From: Geomonas limicola
GTDB lineage: Bacteria; Desulfobacterota; Desulfuromonadia; Geobacterales; Geobacteraceae
Direction: 5' to 3'
DNA length: 64,000 bases
Assembly (NCBI RefSeq): GCF_014193675.1
Contig: NZ_BLXZ01000009.1
Span: 287 to 64,286 of the forward strand
Position numbers and translations under genes: made by a program. Positions 1 through 9,625 of the stretch are shown here, in pieces (the stretch's first letter is position 1; each line of letters opens with the position of its first letter). The notes under the pieces are model-generated. The model did no database searches and was not told where the DNA came from. It worked only from the letters and a program-made list of their open reading frames with translations.

Positions 1-1520
1 CACCGTCACGGTGTAAGCGTTGCCGGTGCCGTTGAGCCCCGCGAGGGTAGCTGCGGAGGTGTCGCTCAGGGTCGCGGTGATGACACCGTCGGTGGCAGCC
101 TGGATCCCGTTCGCCTGGGCCACGGTCACTGCGTCGGAGACAGTGACCGCCTCGTGGGTCGACAGGGTAATTCCGCCGGCGGCGATTGCCGTGGCGATGT
201 CTGACTCGAGGCCGGTAAGCGTGGTGACGCCGCTGGCGTCCACGGTTACCGTGGTGGCGCCGTCGATGGTGTTCAGGTCGGCGGCGTTGGCAGAGCCGGT
301 CACCGTCACGGTGTAGGCATTGCCGGTGCCGGTAAGGCCGGCTAGGGTGCCCGCCGAGTGGTCGCTCAGGGTGGCGGTGATCAGCCCGTCCGTGGCAGCC
401 TGGAAGCTGTTCGCCTGTGCCACGGTCACCGCGTCGGATACGGTGATCGCCTCATGAGTCGAAAGGGTGATGCCGCTTGCGGCGATGGCCGTGGCAATCT
501 CGACCTCGAGACCGGTAAGGGTCGTGACGGCCGAGGCCCCCACGGTCACCGTGGTGGCAGCATCGATGGCGTTCAGGTCGGCGGCGGCTGCGGAGCCCGC
601 TGCCACGGTAACGGTGTAGGCATTGCCGGTGCCGGTGAGCCCGGCCAGGGTGGCGGCCGAGGTGTCGCTCAGGGTGGCGGTGACGACGCCGTCGGTCACG
701 GCATCGATGGCATTCGCCTGGGCCACAGTTACCGCGTCAGAAACCGTCACGGTTTCGTGACCCCACAGGGTGATGCCGCCAGCGCCAATGGCGGTGGCGA
801 TGTCCGACTCTAGGCCGGTCAGCGCCGTTACACCGCTGGCATTGACGGTTACCGTGGTAGCGCCGTCGATAGTGTTCAGGTCCGCCGCGGCGGCCGAGCC
901 GGTAACAGAGATGGTGTAGGCGTTTCCGGTGCCGGTAAGGCCGGCCAGGGTGGCCGCCGAGTGGTCGCTCAGGGTGGCGGTAATGATACCGTCGGTGACC
1001 GCCTGAATACCGTTGGCCTGGGCGACCGTGATGGCATCGGTAACGGTGACGGCTTCGTGGGTCGACAGGGTGATGCCGCCAGCAGCCAGGGCTTGGGCGA
1101 TGTCGGCTTCCAGGCCGGTTAGGGTGCCGACGGCCGAGGCGTTGACGGTGACGGTGGTGGCGTTATCGATGGTGTTGAGATCGGCCGCGTTGACCGAGGC
1201 GTCGGTGACCGTAACGGTGTAGGCATTCGTCGTGCCGGTCAAGCCGATGAGATGCGCCGCATCGTGCTCGGTGATGGTAGCGGTCACCAAGCCGGCAGTT
1301 TCACTGCTGATCTGGTTAGCCTCCGCAACGGAAGCCGTACCGCTGTTCACGGTGGCGTCGACACTCGGGTCGAGCAGGATGCCGGCAGAGGTCAGGGCAG
1401 TGATGATGGCCGCGGAAGTCCCGGTGACCTGGGTTACGGTGGTGCCGTCCACGCCAAGCGTGGTAGCAGCATCAATCGTGTTCAGGTCGGCGGCGCTCAC
1501 CACGAAGTCCGTGACGGTTA
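1..1520 (-). repeat. Five 300-306-bp (100-102-residue) repeats within the giant adhesin, continuing past the edge
   Basis: The same YTVTV boundary appears near 8, 308, 611, 911, 1214 and 1520. Units contain ADLNTIDGATTVTV, a TLTGLESDIATAIAAGGITL segment, STHEAVTVSDAVTVAQAN and an ATLSDTSAATLAGL segment. They share the DLxxID and YTVTV motifs with the 103-residue class, so the two classes probably diverged from one ancestral unit. The zone 1520-2157 holds shorter degenerate relatives. Confidence 0.85.
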
Positions 1521-4500
1521 CGGTGTAGGAGTTGTTGCCGGCGGTGAGCCCGGCCAGGGTGGCCGCGGCGCCGGTCACCGTGGCGGTGATCACCCCGGTG
1601 GTGTCGGCGTTGATGGTATTCAGGTTGCCCACGCTGGCAGCGCCGGTCACGGTGGCGTTGTAGCTCGTCGAGGTAGTGATCCCGGCGGAGTTGATGGCGG
1701 TGACTATGTTGGCCGCGGTGCCGGAAATCGCCGTGATGGCGGTGGCATCGATCACTGCCGTAGTGTTGGTGTCGATGGTGTTCAGGTTGATGGCGGTGGC
1801 GGTGCCGGCATCCAGGGTGACCCCGACGTTGGCGGCCGTGTCGATGGTCGCCGCGCTGATCACGGTGGCGACCTGGGTGGCACTGCCGGTCAGGGTGGTT
1901 ACCGCGTTGGCGTTCACCACGGCAGTGGTGTTGGCGTCGATGGTGCCCAGGGTAGCGGCGGTCGCACTGCCGGCATCCACGGTGACCCCGACGTTGCCGG
2001 CGGTATCGATGGTGGCGGCGCTGATGGCGGTGGCGATAGCGGCTGCGCTGCCGGTCAGGGTGGTGACGCCGGTGGCACCGACGTTGACGGTGGTGGCTGC
2101 ATCGATGGTGTTGAGCAGCGCAGCGTCGGCGGTCACATCGGTCACGGTCACGGTGTAGGCGTGGCTGCCGGTCAGGGTGGCAAGGGTTGCCGCCGAACCG
2201 TCCGAGATGGTGGCGGTGATGGCACCGGTGCCGTTGTGGGCGTCGATGTTGTTCGCCTGGGCGACGCTGGTGGACCCGGTGGGCGCCGCATCGAAGCTGC
2301 CGGCTGTGATGGTGCCGGCGCCGATGGCGCTGGCCACGGCGTCGATCTCAGCGGCCGTGCCGGTGATGGCGGTCACCGCGGTGGCTGTTACGGCAACCGT
2401 GGTGGCAGTATCGATCAGGGTAAGGTCGCTGGCTGCGGCCGTGGTGTCGGTCACGGTGACGGTGTAGGCGTGGCTGCCGGTCAGGGTGGCGAGTGTTGCC
2501 GCCGAACCATTCGAGATGGTAGCGGTGATGGCGCCGCTGCCGTTGTGGGCGTCGATGTTGTTCGCTTGGGCCACGCTGGTGGTGCCGGTCGGTGCGGCGT
2601 CGAAGTTGTTGGCCGTGATGGTGCCGGCCCCGATGGCGCTCGCGATGGCGTCGATCTGGGCTGCCGTGCCGGTTACGGTGGTGACGGCGCTCGCGTTCAC
2701 GGCCACCGTGGTGGCGGCGTCGATGAGCGTCAGGTCGCTGGCGGCGACGGTGGTGTCGGTCACGCTAATCGTGTAGGCGTGGCTGCCGGTCAGGGTGGTG
2801 AGTGCGGCGGCGGTGCCGTCCGAGATGGTGGCGGTGATGGTACCGGTGCCGTTATGGGCGTCGATGTTGTTGGCCTGGAGGACGCTGGTGGACCCGGTGG
2901 GCGCCGCATCGAAGCTGCCGGCCGTGACGGTGCCGGCACCGATGGCGCTGGCCACGGCATCGATCTCGGCGGCGCTGCCGGTGACGGCGGTCACCGCAGT
3001 GGCTGTCACGGCAACCGTGGTGGCCGCATCGATCAGGGTCAGGTCGCTGGCGGCTGCCGTGGTGTCGGTCACGGTGACGGTGTAGGCGTGGCTGCCGGTC
3101 AGGGTGGCAAGGGTTGCCGCCGAGCCGTCCGAGATGGTGGCGGTGATGGCACCGCTGCCGTTATGGGCGTCGATGTTGTTCGCCTGGGCCACGCTGGTGG
3201 TGCCGGTCGGGGCGGCGTCGAAGTTGCCTGCCGTGATGGTGCCGGCACCGATGGCGCTCGCGATGGCGTCGATCTCGGCTGCAGTGCCGGTGACAGTGGT
3301 GACGGCGCTGGCGTTAACTGCCAACGTGGTGGCGGCATCGATGAGCGTCAGGTCGCTGGCGGCCACGGTGGTGTCGGTCACGGCAATCGTGTAGGCGTGG
3401 TTGCCGGTCAGGGTGGTGAGTGCGGCGGCGGTGCCGTCCGAAATGGTGGCGGTGATGGTTCCGGTGCCGTTATGGGTGTCGATGTTGTTCGCCTGGAGGA
3501 CGCTGGTAGCCCCGGTGGGCGCCGCATCGAAACTGCCGGCCGTGATGGTACCGGCGCCGATGGCACTGGCGATGGCGTCGATCTGGGCGGCGCTGCCGGT
3601 GACGGTGGTCACGGCAGTGGCGTCCACAGTCACGGTGGTTGCCGCGTCGATGAGGGCGAGGTTCGCGGCCGATGCGGTGCTGTCGCTGACGATGATGCTG
3701 TAGGCGTGGCTGCCGGTAAGGGTGGCAAGCGTTGCGGCCGAGCCGTCCGAGATGGTGGCGGTGATGGCGCCGGTGCCGTTATGGGCGTCGATGTTGTTCG
3801 CCTGTGCGACCGTGGTGCTACCGGTCGGGGCCGCATCGAAGTTGCCGGCCGTAATGGTACCGGCCCCGATGGCGGTCGCCACCGCGTCGATCTCGGCGGC
3901 GCTGCCGGTGATGCTGGTGGCTGCGCTGGCATTGACCGTTCCGGTGGTGAGCGCATCGATGGCGGTCAGGTCGCTGGCGGCAGGTGCATTGTCGGTAACG
4001 GTGACGGGGTGGCTGCCGGTAAGGTAGCCGCCGGCGTTGGCAGCAAGTTCGGCGGCCAGGCCGGTGATGGTGCCGTAGGTCAGCGTGCCGGTGGTGAAGG
4101 CGTCGATGGTGGCGAGCTCGGTAAGCGTCGCGGCATCGGTTACGGTGACGGCATGTGCGCCGGTGATATAGCCGTCCGCGTTGGCCGCCAGTTCCGCTGC
4201 CAGGCCGGTGATGCCGGCGTAACTCAGCGTGCCGGTGGTAAGGGCATCGATACTGGCCAACTGGGTAAGCGTCGCGGTGTCGGTCACGGTGACGTCGTGC
4301 GCGCCGGTGAGGTAACCGCCCGCGTTGGCTACCAGTTCTGCGGCCAATCCAGTGATGCCGGCGTAGCTCAGCGTACCGGTGGTAAGGGCATCGATGCTGG
4401 CCAACTGGGTCAGGGTCGCGGTGTCGGTAACGGTAACGTCGTGCGCACCGGTGATATAGCCGCCGGCGTTGGCGGTGAGCTCCGCGGCCAGACCGGTAAT

Positions 4501-7500
4501 CGCCCCGTAGGTCAGCGTGCCGGTGGTGAAGCCGTCGATGGTGGCCAACTGGGTCAGGGTCGCGGTATCGGTTACGGTCACCGGGTGGCTACCGGAAATG
4601 TAGCCGCCAGCGTTGGCGGTGAGTTCCGCGGCAAGCCCGGTAATCCCGGCGTAGCTCAGGGTGCCGGTGGTAAGGGCGTCGATGCTGGCCAACTGGGTAA
4701 GCGTCGCGGTGTCGGTAACGGTAACCGGGTGGCTGCCGGTAATGTAGCCGCCGACGTTGGCAGTGAGTTCTGCGGCAAGGCCGGTAATCCCCGCGTAGCT
4801 CAGGGTGCCGGTGGTGAGCGCATCGATGCTGGCCAACTGGGTCAGCGTGGCTGCGTCGGTCACGGTAACGTCGTGCGCGCCGGTGAGGTAACCGCCCGCG
4901 TTGGCCGCCAGTTCCGCAGCCAGGCCGGTGATGCCGGCGTAGCTCAGCGTGCCGGTAGTGAGGGCATCGATGCTGGCCAACTGGGTCAGAGTCGCGGTGT
5001 CGGTCACGGTGACGTCGTGTGCACCGGTGATATAGCCGCCAGCGTTGGCGGCCAGTTCAGCGGCCAGGCCGGTAATACCGGCGTAGCTCAGGGAACCGGT
5101 AGTGAACCCGTCGATGGTGGCAAGTTGGGTCAGCGTCGCGGTATCGGTCACCGTCACCGGATGGCTGCCGGTAAGGTAGCCGCCAGCGTTGGCGGTGAGT
5201 TCCGCCGCAAGGCCGGTAATTCCCGCGTAGCTCAGGGTACCGGTGGTAAGGGCGTCGATGCTGGCCAACTGGGTAAGCGTTGCAGTGTCGGTCACGGTAA
5301 CCGGGTGGCTGCCGGTAAGGTAGCCGCCGGCGTTGGCAACCAGTTCCGCGGCAAGGCCGGTGATCCCCGCGTAGCTCAGGGTGCCGGTGGTGAGCGCGTC
5401 GATGCTGGCCAGTTGGGTAAGCGTGGCTGCGTCGGTCACGGTAACCGGGTGGCTCCCCGAGATGTAGCCGCCGGCGTTGGCCGCCAGTTCCGAGGCCAGC
5501 CCGGTAATCGCGCCGTAGGTCAGCGTGCCGGTAGTGAGTGCATCGATGCTGGCGAGTTGGGTCAGTGTCGCGGCGTCGGTTACGGTAACGTCGTGCGCGC
5601 CGGTGATGTAACCGCCCGCGTTGGTCGCCAGTTCTGCTGCGGTCCCGGAGATCCCGGCGTAGATCAGCGCGCCGGTGGTGAAGCCGTCGATGGTCGCCAG
5701 TTGGGTCAGCGTCGCGGTGTCGGTCACGGTCACCGGGTGGTTGCCGGTGATATAGCTACCAGCGTTGGCGGCGAGTTCTGCAGCAAGGCCGGTGATCCCG
5801 GCGTAGTTCAGCGCGCCGGTGGTGAAGCCGTCGATGGTGGCAAGCTGGGTAAGCGTTGCGGTATCGGTCACGGTCACCGGATGGCTACCGGTGATGTAGC
5901 CGCCGGCGTTCGCGGTGAGTTCCGCGGCAAGACCGGTAATCCCCGCGTAGCTCAGGGTGCCGGTGGTAAGGGTGTCGATGCTGGCCAACTGGGTAAGCGT
6001 TGCGGTGTCAGTCACGGTAACCGGATGGCTGCCCGAGATGTAGCCGCCGGCATTGGCGACCAGTTCCGCCGCGAGGCCGGTGATCCCCGCGTAGCTCAGG
6101 GTGCCGGTGGTGAGCGCGTCGATAGCCGCCAGTTGGGTCAGCGTCGCTGCGTCGGTCACGGTAACCGGGTGGCTCCCCGAGATGTAGCCGCCGGCGTTGG
6201 CCGCCAGTTCCGCGGCCAGGCCGGTAATCGCGCCGTAGGTCAGCGTGCCGGTAGTGAGCGCATCGATGCTGGCGAGCTGGGTCAGCGTCGCTGCATCGGT
6301 CACGGTGACCGCGTGGCTGCCGGTTACATAGCCGCCTGCGTTGCCTGCCAGGGCGGCCGCCGTGTCGGCAATGCCGGCATAGCTGATGGCGCCGGTGGTG
6401 AAACCGTCGATGGTGGTCAACTGCGCGATGCTGGCGTCATCAGTGACGGTCACCGCATGGTTACCGGTAATATAGCCGGCAGCGTTGGCTGCGAGTGCAG
6501 CGGCAAGTCCGGTGATCCCGGCGTAGTTCAGCGCGCCGGTGGTGAGGGCGTCGATGGTGGCGAGCTGGGTCAGCGTCGCTGCATCGGTCACGGTGACCGC
6601 GTGGCTGCCGGTAATATAGCCGCCGGCGTTGGCGGCGAGTTCCGCGGCCAGGCCGGTGATGCCGGCGTAGGTAAGCGTACCCGTGGTGAGCGCATCGATG
6701 CTGGCAAGCTGGGTGAGCGTTGCGGTGTCGGTCACCGTGACGGCATGGCTGCCGGTGATGTAACCGCCCGCGTTGGCGGTGAGCTCCGCCGCCAGACCGG
6801 TGATGCCGGCGTAGGTCAGGGTCCCGGTGGTGAGCGCGTCGATGGCGGCGAGCTGGGTAAGCGTCGCCGTGTCGGTCACGGTGACCGGGTGGCTGCCCGT
6901 GATATAGCTCCCCGCGTTGGCGGCAAGTTCGGCCGCAGTACCGATGATCCCGGCGTAGCTGAGGGAACCGGTACTGAGGGCATCGATGGTTGCCAGCTGG
7001 GTCAGGGTCGCCGCGTCGGTAACCTGGACCGCGACGCTGCCGGAGAGGTAATTGCCGGCGTTTGCGGCGAGGTTGGCTGCGGTATCGCTCACCTGCGTGG
7101 CGGTGACGGTACCGGCGTAGAAGTCAATAGCGGCAAGTTCCGCGATGCTGGCCGCATCGGTGACGGTTACGTTGTGGCCGGTGCTGTAGCCGGCGCCCGA
7201 GTGGTCCGCCTGGATGTGGGCCAGGGTGTCGCTGATCGAGGTGACGGTAACCGTGGCGGCGAAGCCGTCGATAGTGGCGATATCGGCGATGCTGGCGGCG
7301 TCGGTGATGGTGACGTTGTGGCCGGTGGTATAGCCGGCGCCCGTGGTATCGGCAAGCAGGTGCGCGGCGGTGTCGCTCACCGAGGAGACGAAAACGGTCC
7401 CTGAATAGGCGTCGATCGCGGTAACCTCGGCGATGCTCGGGCTGCCGGTCAGGTAGACGTCGTGGCCGGTACTGTAGCCGGCAGCTGCGTGGTCGGCTGC

Positions 7501-8874
7501 GATATTTGCCGCGCTGTCGGTGATGCTGTCGTAGTGGATGGTGCCGGTGGTGTTGGCCGCGATCTGGGCGAGTTGCTGGATGCTGGGGCTGTCGCTCACT
7601 ACCACGTTCTTGCCGTTGATGTAGTCGCCCGCGTTGGCTGCCAGGTTGGCGGCGGTATCGACGACCGAGCTCTGGACGTTGCTGATGGAACCGGCGCCCG
7701 AGGATGCCAGGGTCGTTGCCGAGTCGATAGCGGTGGCAACAGCGGCGATCGAACCGGTTACGGCCCCGAAGGAGCTGCCGGCGGCGCTGTCACCCAGGGC
7801 GACGATCTGGTTCTGGATCGCGGTGAGATCGGTGCTGTTTGCGAGGTCGAGCTGGTGGTTTGCGTCGAAGGTGGTACCGAGCAGGCTGACGATGGAGTTA
7901 AGGACCGTGCTCCCCAGGCCGGTAGCGTGGGACTCTGCCTGGCTCATGGTTGCGGCGAGTTGCGCAGCGGCCTTCTGGATTGCCAGTGCCGTCGGGTCGG
8001 TCGGGTTCGCCGCCAGCGGATCGTAGCTGGTCAGGTTCTGGTTCAGGCCGGTGAGGCCCAGGGCCGCTTCAACGACTGCCTCCGCCTGTGCCGTCGAGAC
8101 GTTGTTGGCCTGGGCATAGCTCTGAATCAGGGTGGTGATCGGGTTGACCACCACTGCGCTCCCCTGCTCTGCACTCAGTACCAGGTTATTGGTGAGCCCG
8201 GTGTCGACGTTCTGGCCCCCCTTGATCATGATGTTGCCGGACTTGGTGGTGGTTCCGGAGAAGTGACCGGCGCCGTCGGTGGTGATCCCGGTGAACTCGC
8301 TCTCCTGGATAATGCCGTCGTGGTTCTCGTCGATGTAGACCCGGGCGCCGGAGATGTAGCCGTCGGCCACCACGCCGCTGATGGCAGTGCCGCTGGAGCC
8401 GTGGCTGCTGGAGCCGCCCATGCCAATCGCCGCGCCTACGCCACCACCGACTGCGGCTACGCCGCCGGCGATCCAGGGAAGGAAGCTGCTCCCTTCAGCA
8501 TGGGCAGCCGGCGCAGCGGCAGGGGCAGCGGCAGGGGCGGCCGACAGGTCGCCGCCGGCAAGTGCGCACTCACCCGGCCCGGCAACTGAACCCGCCTCGG
8601 CCACCTGGGTGTAGCCCGAAGCATCCGCCATCAATACCGGTGCCGCATCGGAAACCGCCACCTGAGTCGCGGCGTCAGTCGCGGTGCTCAGCTCCTGATC
8701 CGGAGCAGCGTGCTTTCCCTCGACTTGGCCCAGGGCAGATTTGGCAGGGGACACCAACTCGTGGCCGGCGGTGTGACGAGCTCCGTCTACCTGCTGACCT
8801 GCGGGGACTTTTTTCCCCACCAAACCGGCGGCTATCTTCCCACTGTTGAGTTCGTTGCGAGATTCCTTGGACAT
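1..8874 (-). CDS. Giant repetitive adhesin-like surface protein, N-terminal 2,958 residues (runs off left edge)
   Basis: The minus frame is open from an ATG at 8874 to base 1, and an AGGGAG ribosome site lies just upstream of the ATG. There is no Sec signal peptide. Residues 1-128 are Ala/Gly-rich and polar, 129-152 form a hydrophobic Gly/Ala stretch beginning SSFLPWIAGG, and 182-193 form a textbook EF-hand loop (DENHDGIIQESE). About 420 unique residues follow. Then come 21 repeats of 48 residues (about 616-1622), six of 103 residues (about 1622-2239), a mixed zone, and five of 100-102 residues to the edge. Repeats are rich in Thr, Val, Ala, Asp and Gly, with recurrent motifs such as DLNTIDGATTVTV and YTVTVTD typical of beta-strand repeat adhesins. 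Lack of a Sec signal suggests type I secretion, but the C-terminus that would show it is outside. Surface location and adhesion are inferred from architecture; no named family was recognised. Confidence 0.85.
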   Translation of the reverse strand, partial: MSKESRNELNSGKIAAGLVGKKVPAGQQVDGARHTAGHELVSPAKSALGQVEGKHAAPDQELSTATDAATQVAVSDAAPVLMADASGYTQVAEAGSVAGPGECALAGGDLSAAPAAAPAAAPAAHAEGSSFLPWIAGGVAAVGGGVGAAIGMGGSSSHGSSGTAISGVVADGYISGARVYIDENHDGIIQESEFTGITTDGAGHFSGTTTKSGNIMIKGGQNVDTGLTNNLVLSAEQGSAVVVNPITTLIQSYAQANNVSTAQAEAVVEAALGLTGLNQNLTSYDPLAANPTDPTALAIQKAAAQLAATMSQAESHATGLGSTVLNSIVSLLGTTFDANHQLDLANSTDLTAIQNQIVALGDSAAGSSFGAVTGSIAAVATAIDSATTLASSGAGSISNVQSSVVDTAANLAANAGDYINGKNVVVSDSPSIQQLAQIAANTTGTIHYDSITDSAANIAADHAAAGYSTGHDVYLTGSPSIAEVTAIDAYSGTVFVSSVSDTAAHLLADTTGAGYTTGHNVTITDAASIADIATIDGFAATVTVTSISDTLAHIQADHSGAGYSTGHNVTVTDAASIAELAAIDFYAGTVTATQVSDTAANLAANAGNYLSGSVAVQVTDAATLTQLATIDALSTGSLSYAGIIGTAAELAANAGSYITGSHPVTVTDTATLTQLAAIDALTTGTLTYAGITGLAAELTANAGGYITGSHAVTVTDTATLTQLASIDALTTGTLTYAGITGLAAELAANAGGYITGSHAVTVTDAATLTQLATIDALTTGALNYAGITGLAAALAANAAGYITGNHAVTVTDDASIAQLTTIDGFTTGAISYAGIADTAAALAGNAGGYVTGSHAVTVTDAATLTQLASIDALTTGTLTYGAITGLAAELAANAGGYISGSHPVTVTDAATLTQLAAIDALTTGTLSYAGITGLAAELVANAGGYISGSHPVTVTDTATLTQLASIDTLTTGTLSYAGITGLAAELTANAGGYITGSHPVTVTDTATLTQLATIDGFTTGALNYAGITGLAAELAANAGSYITGNHPVTVTDTATLTQLATIDGFTTGALIYAGISGTAAELATNAGGYITGAHDVTVTDAATLTQLASIDALTTGTLTYGAITGLASELAANAGGYISGSHPVTVTDAATLTQLASIDALTTGTLSYAGITGLAAELVANAGGYLTGSHPVTVTDTATLTQLASIDALTTGTLSYAGITGLAAELTANAGGYLTGSHPVTVTDTATLTQLATIDGFTTGSLSYAGITGLAAELAANAGGYITGAHDVTVTDTATLTQLASIDALTTGTLSYAGITGLAAELAANAGGYLTGAHDVTVTDAATLTQLASIDALTTGTLSYAGITGLAAELTANVGGYITGSHPVTVTDTATLTQLASIDALTTGTLSYAGITGLAAELTANAGGYISGSHPVTVTDTATLTQLATIDGFTTGTLTYGAITGLAAELTANAGGYITGAHDVTVTDTATLTQLASIDALTTGTLSYAGITGLAAELVANAGGYLTGAHDVTVTDTATLTQLASIDALTTGTLSYAGITGLAAELAANADGYITGAHAVTVTDAATLTELATIDAFTTGTLTYGTITGLAAELAANAGGYLTGSHPVTVTDNAPAASDLTAIDALTTGTVNASAATSITGSAAEIDAVATAIGAGTITAGNFDAAPTGSTTVAQANNIDAHNGTGAITATISDGSAATLATLTGSHAYSIIVSDSTASAANLALIDAATTVTVDATAVTTVTGSAAQIDAIASAIGAGTITAGSFDAAPTGATSVLQANNIDTHNGTGTITATISDGTAAALTTLTGNHAYTIAVTDTTVAASDLTLIDAATTLAVNASAVTTVTGTAAEIDAIASAIGAGTITAGNFDAAPTGTTSVAQANNIDAHNGSGAITATISDGSAATLATLTGSHAYTVTVTDTTAAASDLTLIDAATTVAVTATAVTAVTGSAAEIDAVASAIGAGTVTAGSFDAAPTGSTSVLQANNIDAHNGTGTITATISDGTAAALTTLTGSHAYTISVTDTTVAASDLTLIDAATTVAVNASAVTTVTGTAAQIDAIASAIGAGTITANNFDAAPTGTTSVAQANNIDAHNGSGAITATISNGSAATLATLTGSHAYTVTVTDTTAAASDLTLIDTATTVAVTATAVTAITGTAAEIDAVASAIGAGTITAGSFDAAPTGSTSVAQANNIDAHNGTGAITATISDGSAATLATLTGSHAYTVTVTDVTADAALLNTIDAATTVNVGATGVTTLTGSAAAIATAISAATIDTAGNVGVTVDAGSATAATLGTIDANTTAVVNANAVTTLTGSATQVATVISAATIDTAANVGVTLDAGTATAINLNTIDTNTTAVIDATAITAISGTAANIVTAINSAGITTSTSYNATVTGAASVGNLNTINADTTGVITATVTGAAATLAGLTAGNNSYTVTVTDFVVSAADLNTIDAATTLGVDGTTVTQVTGTSAAIITALTSAGILLDPSVDATVNSGTASVAEANQISSETAGLVTATITEHDAAHLIGLTGTTNAYTVTVTDASVNAADLNTIDNATTVTVNASAVGTLTGLEADIAQALAAGGITLSTHEAVTVTDAITVAQANGIQAVTDGIITATLSDHSAATLAGLTGTGNAYTISVTGSAAAADLNTIDGATTVTVNASGVTALTGLESDIATAIGAGGITLWGHETVTVSDAVTVAQANAIDAVTDGVVTATLSDTSAATLAGLTGTGNAYTVTVAAGSAAAADLNAIDAATTVTVGASAVTTLTGLEVEIATAIAASGITLSTHEAITVSDAVTVAQANSFQAATDGLITATLSDHSAGTLAGLTGTGNAYTVTVTGSANAADLNTIDGATTVTVDASGVTTLTGLESDIATAIAAGGITLSTHEAVTVSDAVTVAQANGIQAATDGVITATLSDTSAATLAGLNGTGNAYTVTV
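2157..4010 (-). repeat. Six tandem 309-bp (103-residue) repeats within the giant adhesin
   Basis: Unit boundaries fall at 2157, 2466, 2775, 3084, 3393 and 3702, exactly 309 bases apart. Each unit contains LTGSHAYTVTVTDTTAAASD, then an IDAATTVAV segment, a TAVTAITGTAAEIDAVASAI segment and an AQANNIDAHNGTGAITATIS segment. Alternate copies resemble one another more closely (for example ISDGS versus ISNGS, and VAQ versus VLQ), suggesting duplication of a two-unit block. Confidence 0.9.
4011..7030 (-). repeat. 21 tandem 144-bp (48-residue) repeats within the giant adhesin
   Basis: The phase is exact: the same boundary recurs every 144 bases from about 4003 to 7027. Each unit encodes a version of VTVTDTATLTQLASIDALTT followed by GTLSYAGITGLAAELTANAG and GGYITGSHP. 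Variation is mostly synonymous, with a few patterned substitutions such as SHP, SHA, AHD or AHA at the end of the unit. Length is perfectly conserved across all copies, consistent with a solenoid-like or beta-rich rod under selection for register. Confidence 0.9.
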
Positions 8875-9625
8875 TTCAGTTTCTCCCTTCTGGATGTTGA
8901 ATATGAATCGGATGTGAGTGGTGTATTCCGTTTATGATCACGCGCACGCGTTGTTTTCGATGTCTTCTGCCCTACCGCCTCTGTCCACCGTGACAGGTGG
9001 CGAATTTAAAACACCATGATGAAACTGATAATCGGTCAATTCCCTCAAATCTGTAGGGTCGGGAAATTATAATTTCCAAATTTTGCACATCATGTCAGTT
9101 TCTGAGCAAATGGTTAACCGACAAGGTAAGTTGTTATCTTACAGAAGGTTTGCCAGTTGCTGAGATGACCTGTCATAAGGATGTTGGCAGAGAGTAAGCC
9201 ATTTAACGAAGCCCTAAAAAGGGTCTCTATGAGTAGCGGTAATGAAAGATATTTTCATTTTTCAGTGAGTGCCTTTTTCTCACCCTCTTGTCTTCAACCA
9301 ATGTGAGGAATTCCTGTGACTGAAACGTCAGGACCTCTTGTTTACACTTTGTGTGCCTAGGTAAAGATTAATGAGGCAGGCGTTGTCCAAGTTGCAACAG
9401 ACCGTTCAGATTGGAGTATCTGGAATTTTAGCCGGTGTGGCGCTGTCGGAACCTGTCAAGGGCTTGACTGTGGAACCCGATTCGCTGACGCAATGCCTGC
9501 CAAGGTTGCGGCGCCGCCAGCAAGATGTTGACGCGTTTGACGGGAGCGGGTACTTTGCGGGGCATACCAACGGCTGCCGGGGTAGGAATTGCGGTGGCTC
9601 ACCTTGAGGACAACGGAGGAAAGCG
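8875..9625. other. 750-bp AT-rich intergenic region upstream of the giant adhesin gene
   Basis: I see no convincing gene here. It is markedly more AT-rich than its surroundings. It contains a perfect 16-bp palindrome (9062-9077), a CCACC/GGTGG hairpin (8985-9002), a CCCT/AGGG hairpin near 9213-9224, a GTGAG/CTCAC hairpin near 9266-9284 and the palindrome AGGAATTCCT at 9306-9315. Short open frames (for example 9371-9607) lack ribosome sites and normal protein composition. It probably holds the adhesin promoter and leader on the minus strand and the DUF1294 promoter on the plus strand. Confidence 0.5.
9062..9077. promoter_or_regulatory. Perfect 16-bp palindrome upstream of the adhesin gene, candidate operator
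   Basis: GGAAATTATAATTTCC is its own reverse complement. The centre contains TATAAT, so a regulator bound here could overlap a -10 element, although no good -35 was found at the right distance on either strand. It lies 188 bases upstream of the adhesin start. Confidence 0.35.

Noticed and set aside
1252..7404. A 2,050-codon open frame on the plus strand, antisense to the giant adhesin gene, rich in Gly, Asp, Val and Arg
   Set aside because: It is a by-product of in-register repeats whose length is a multiple of three; composition is that of an antisense frame, there is no ribosome site, and the minus-strand frame has a proper start, ribosome site and protein-like content.
9121..9260. c-di-GMP (GEMM) riboswitch upstream of the adhesin gene or on the opposite strand
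   Set aside because: Isolated fragments such as GGCAAACC on one strand and GTAGCGGTAA on the other resemble parts of the motif, but the required ordered core (GACGCAAAGC and paired helices) is missing.
9371..9607. 78-codon plus-strand frame in the adhesin leader region
   Set aside because: No ribosome site, unusual composition and no recognisable domain; overlapped by the DUF1294 leader.
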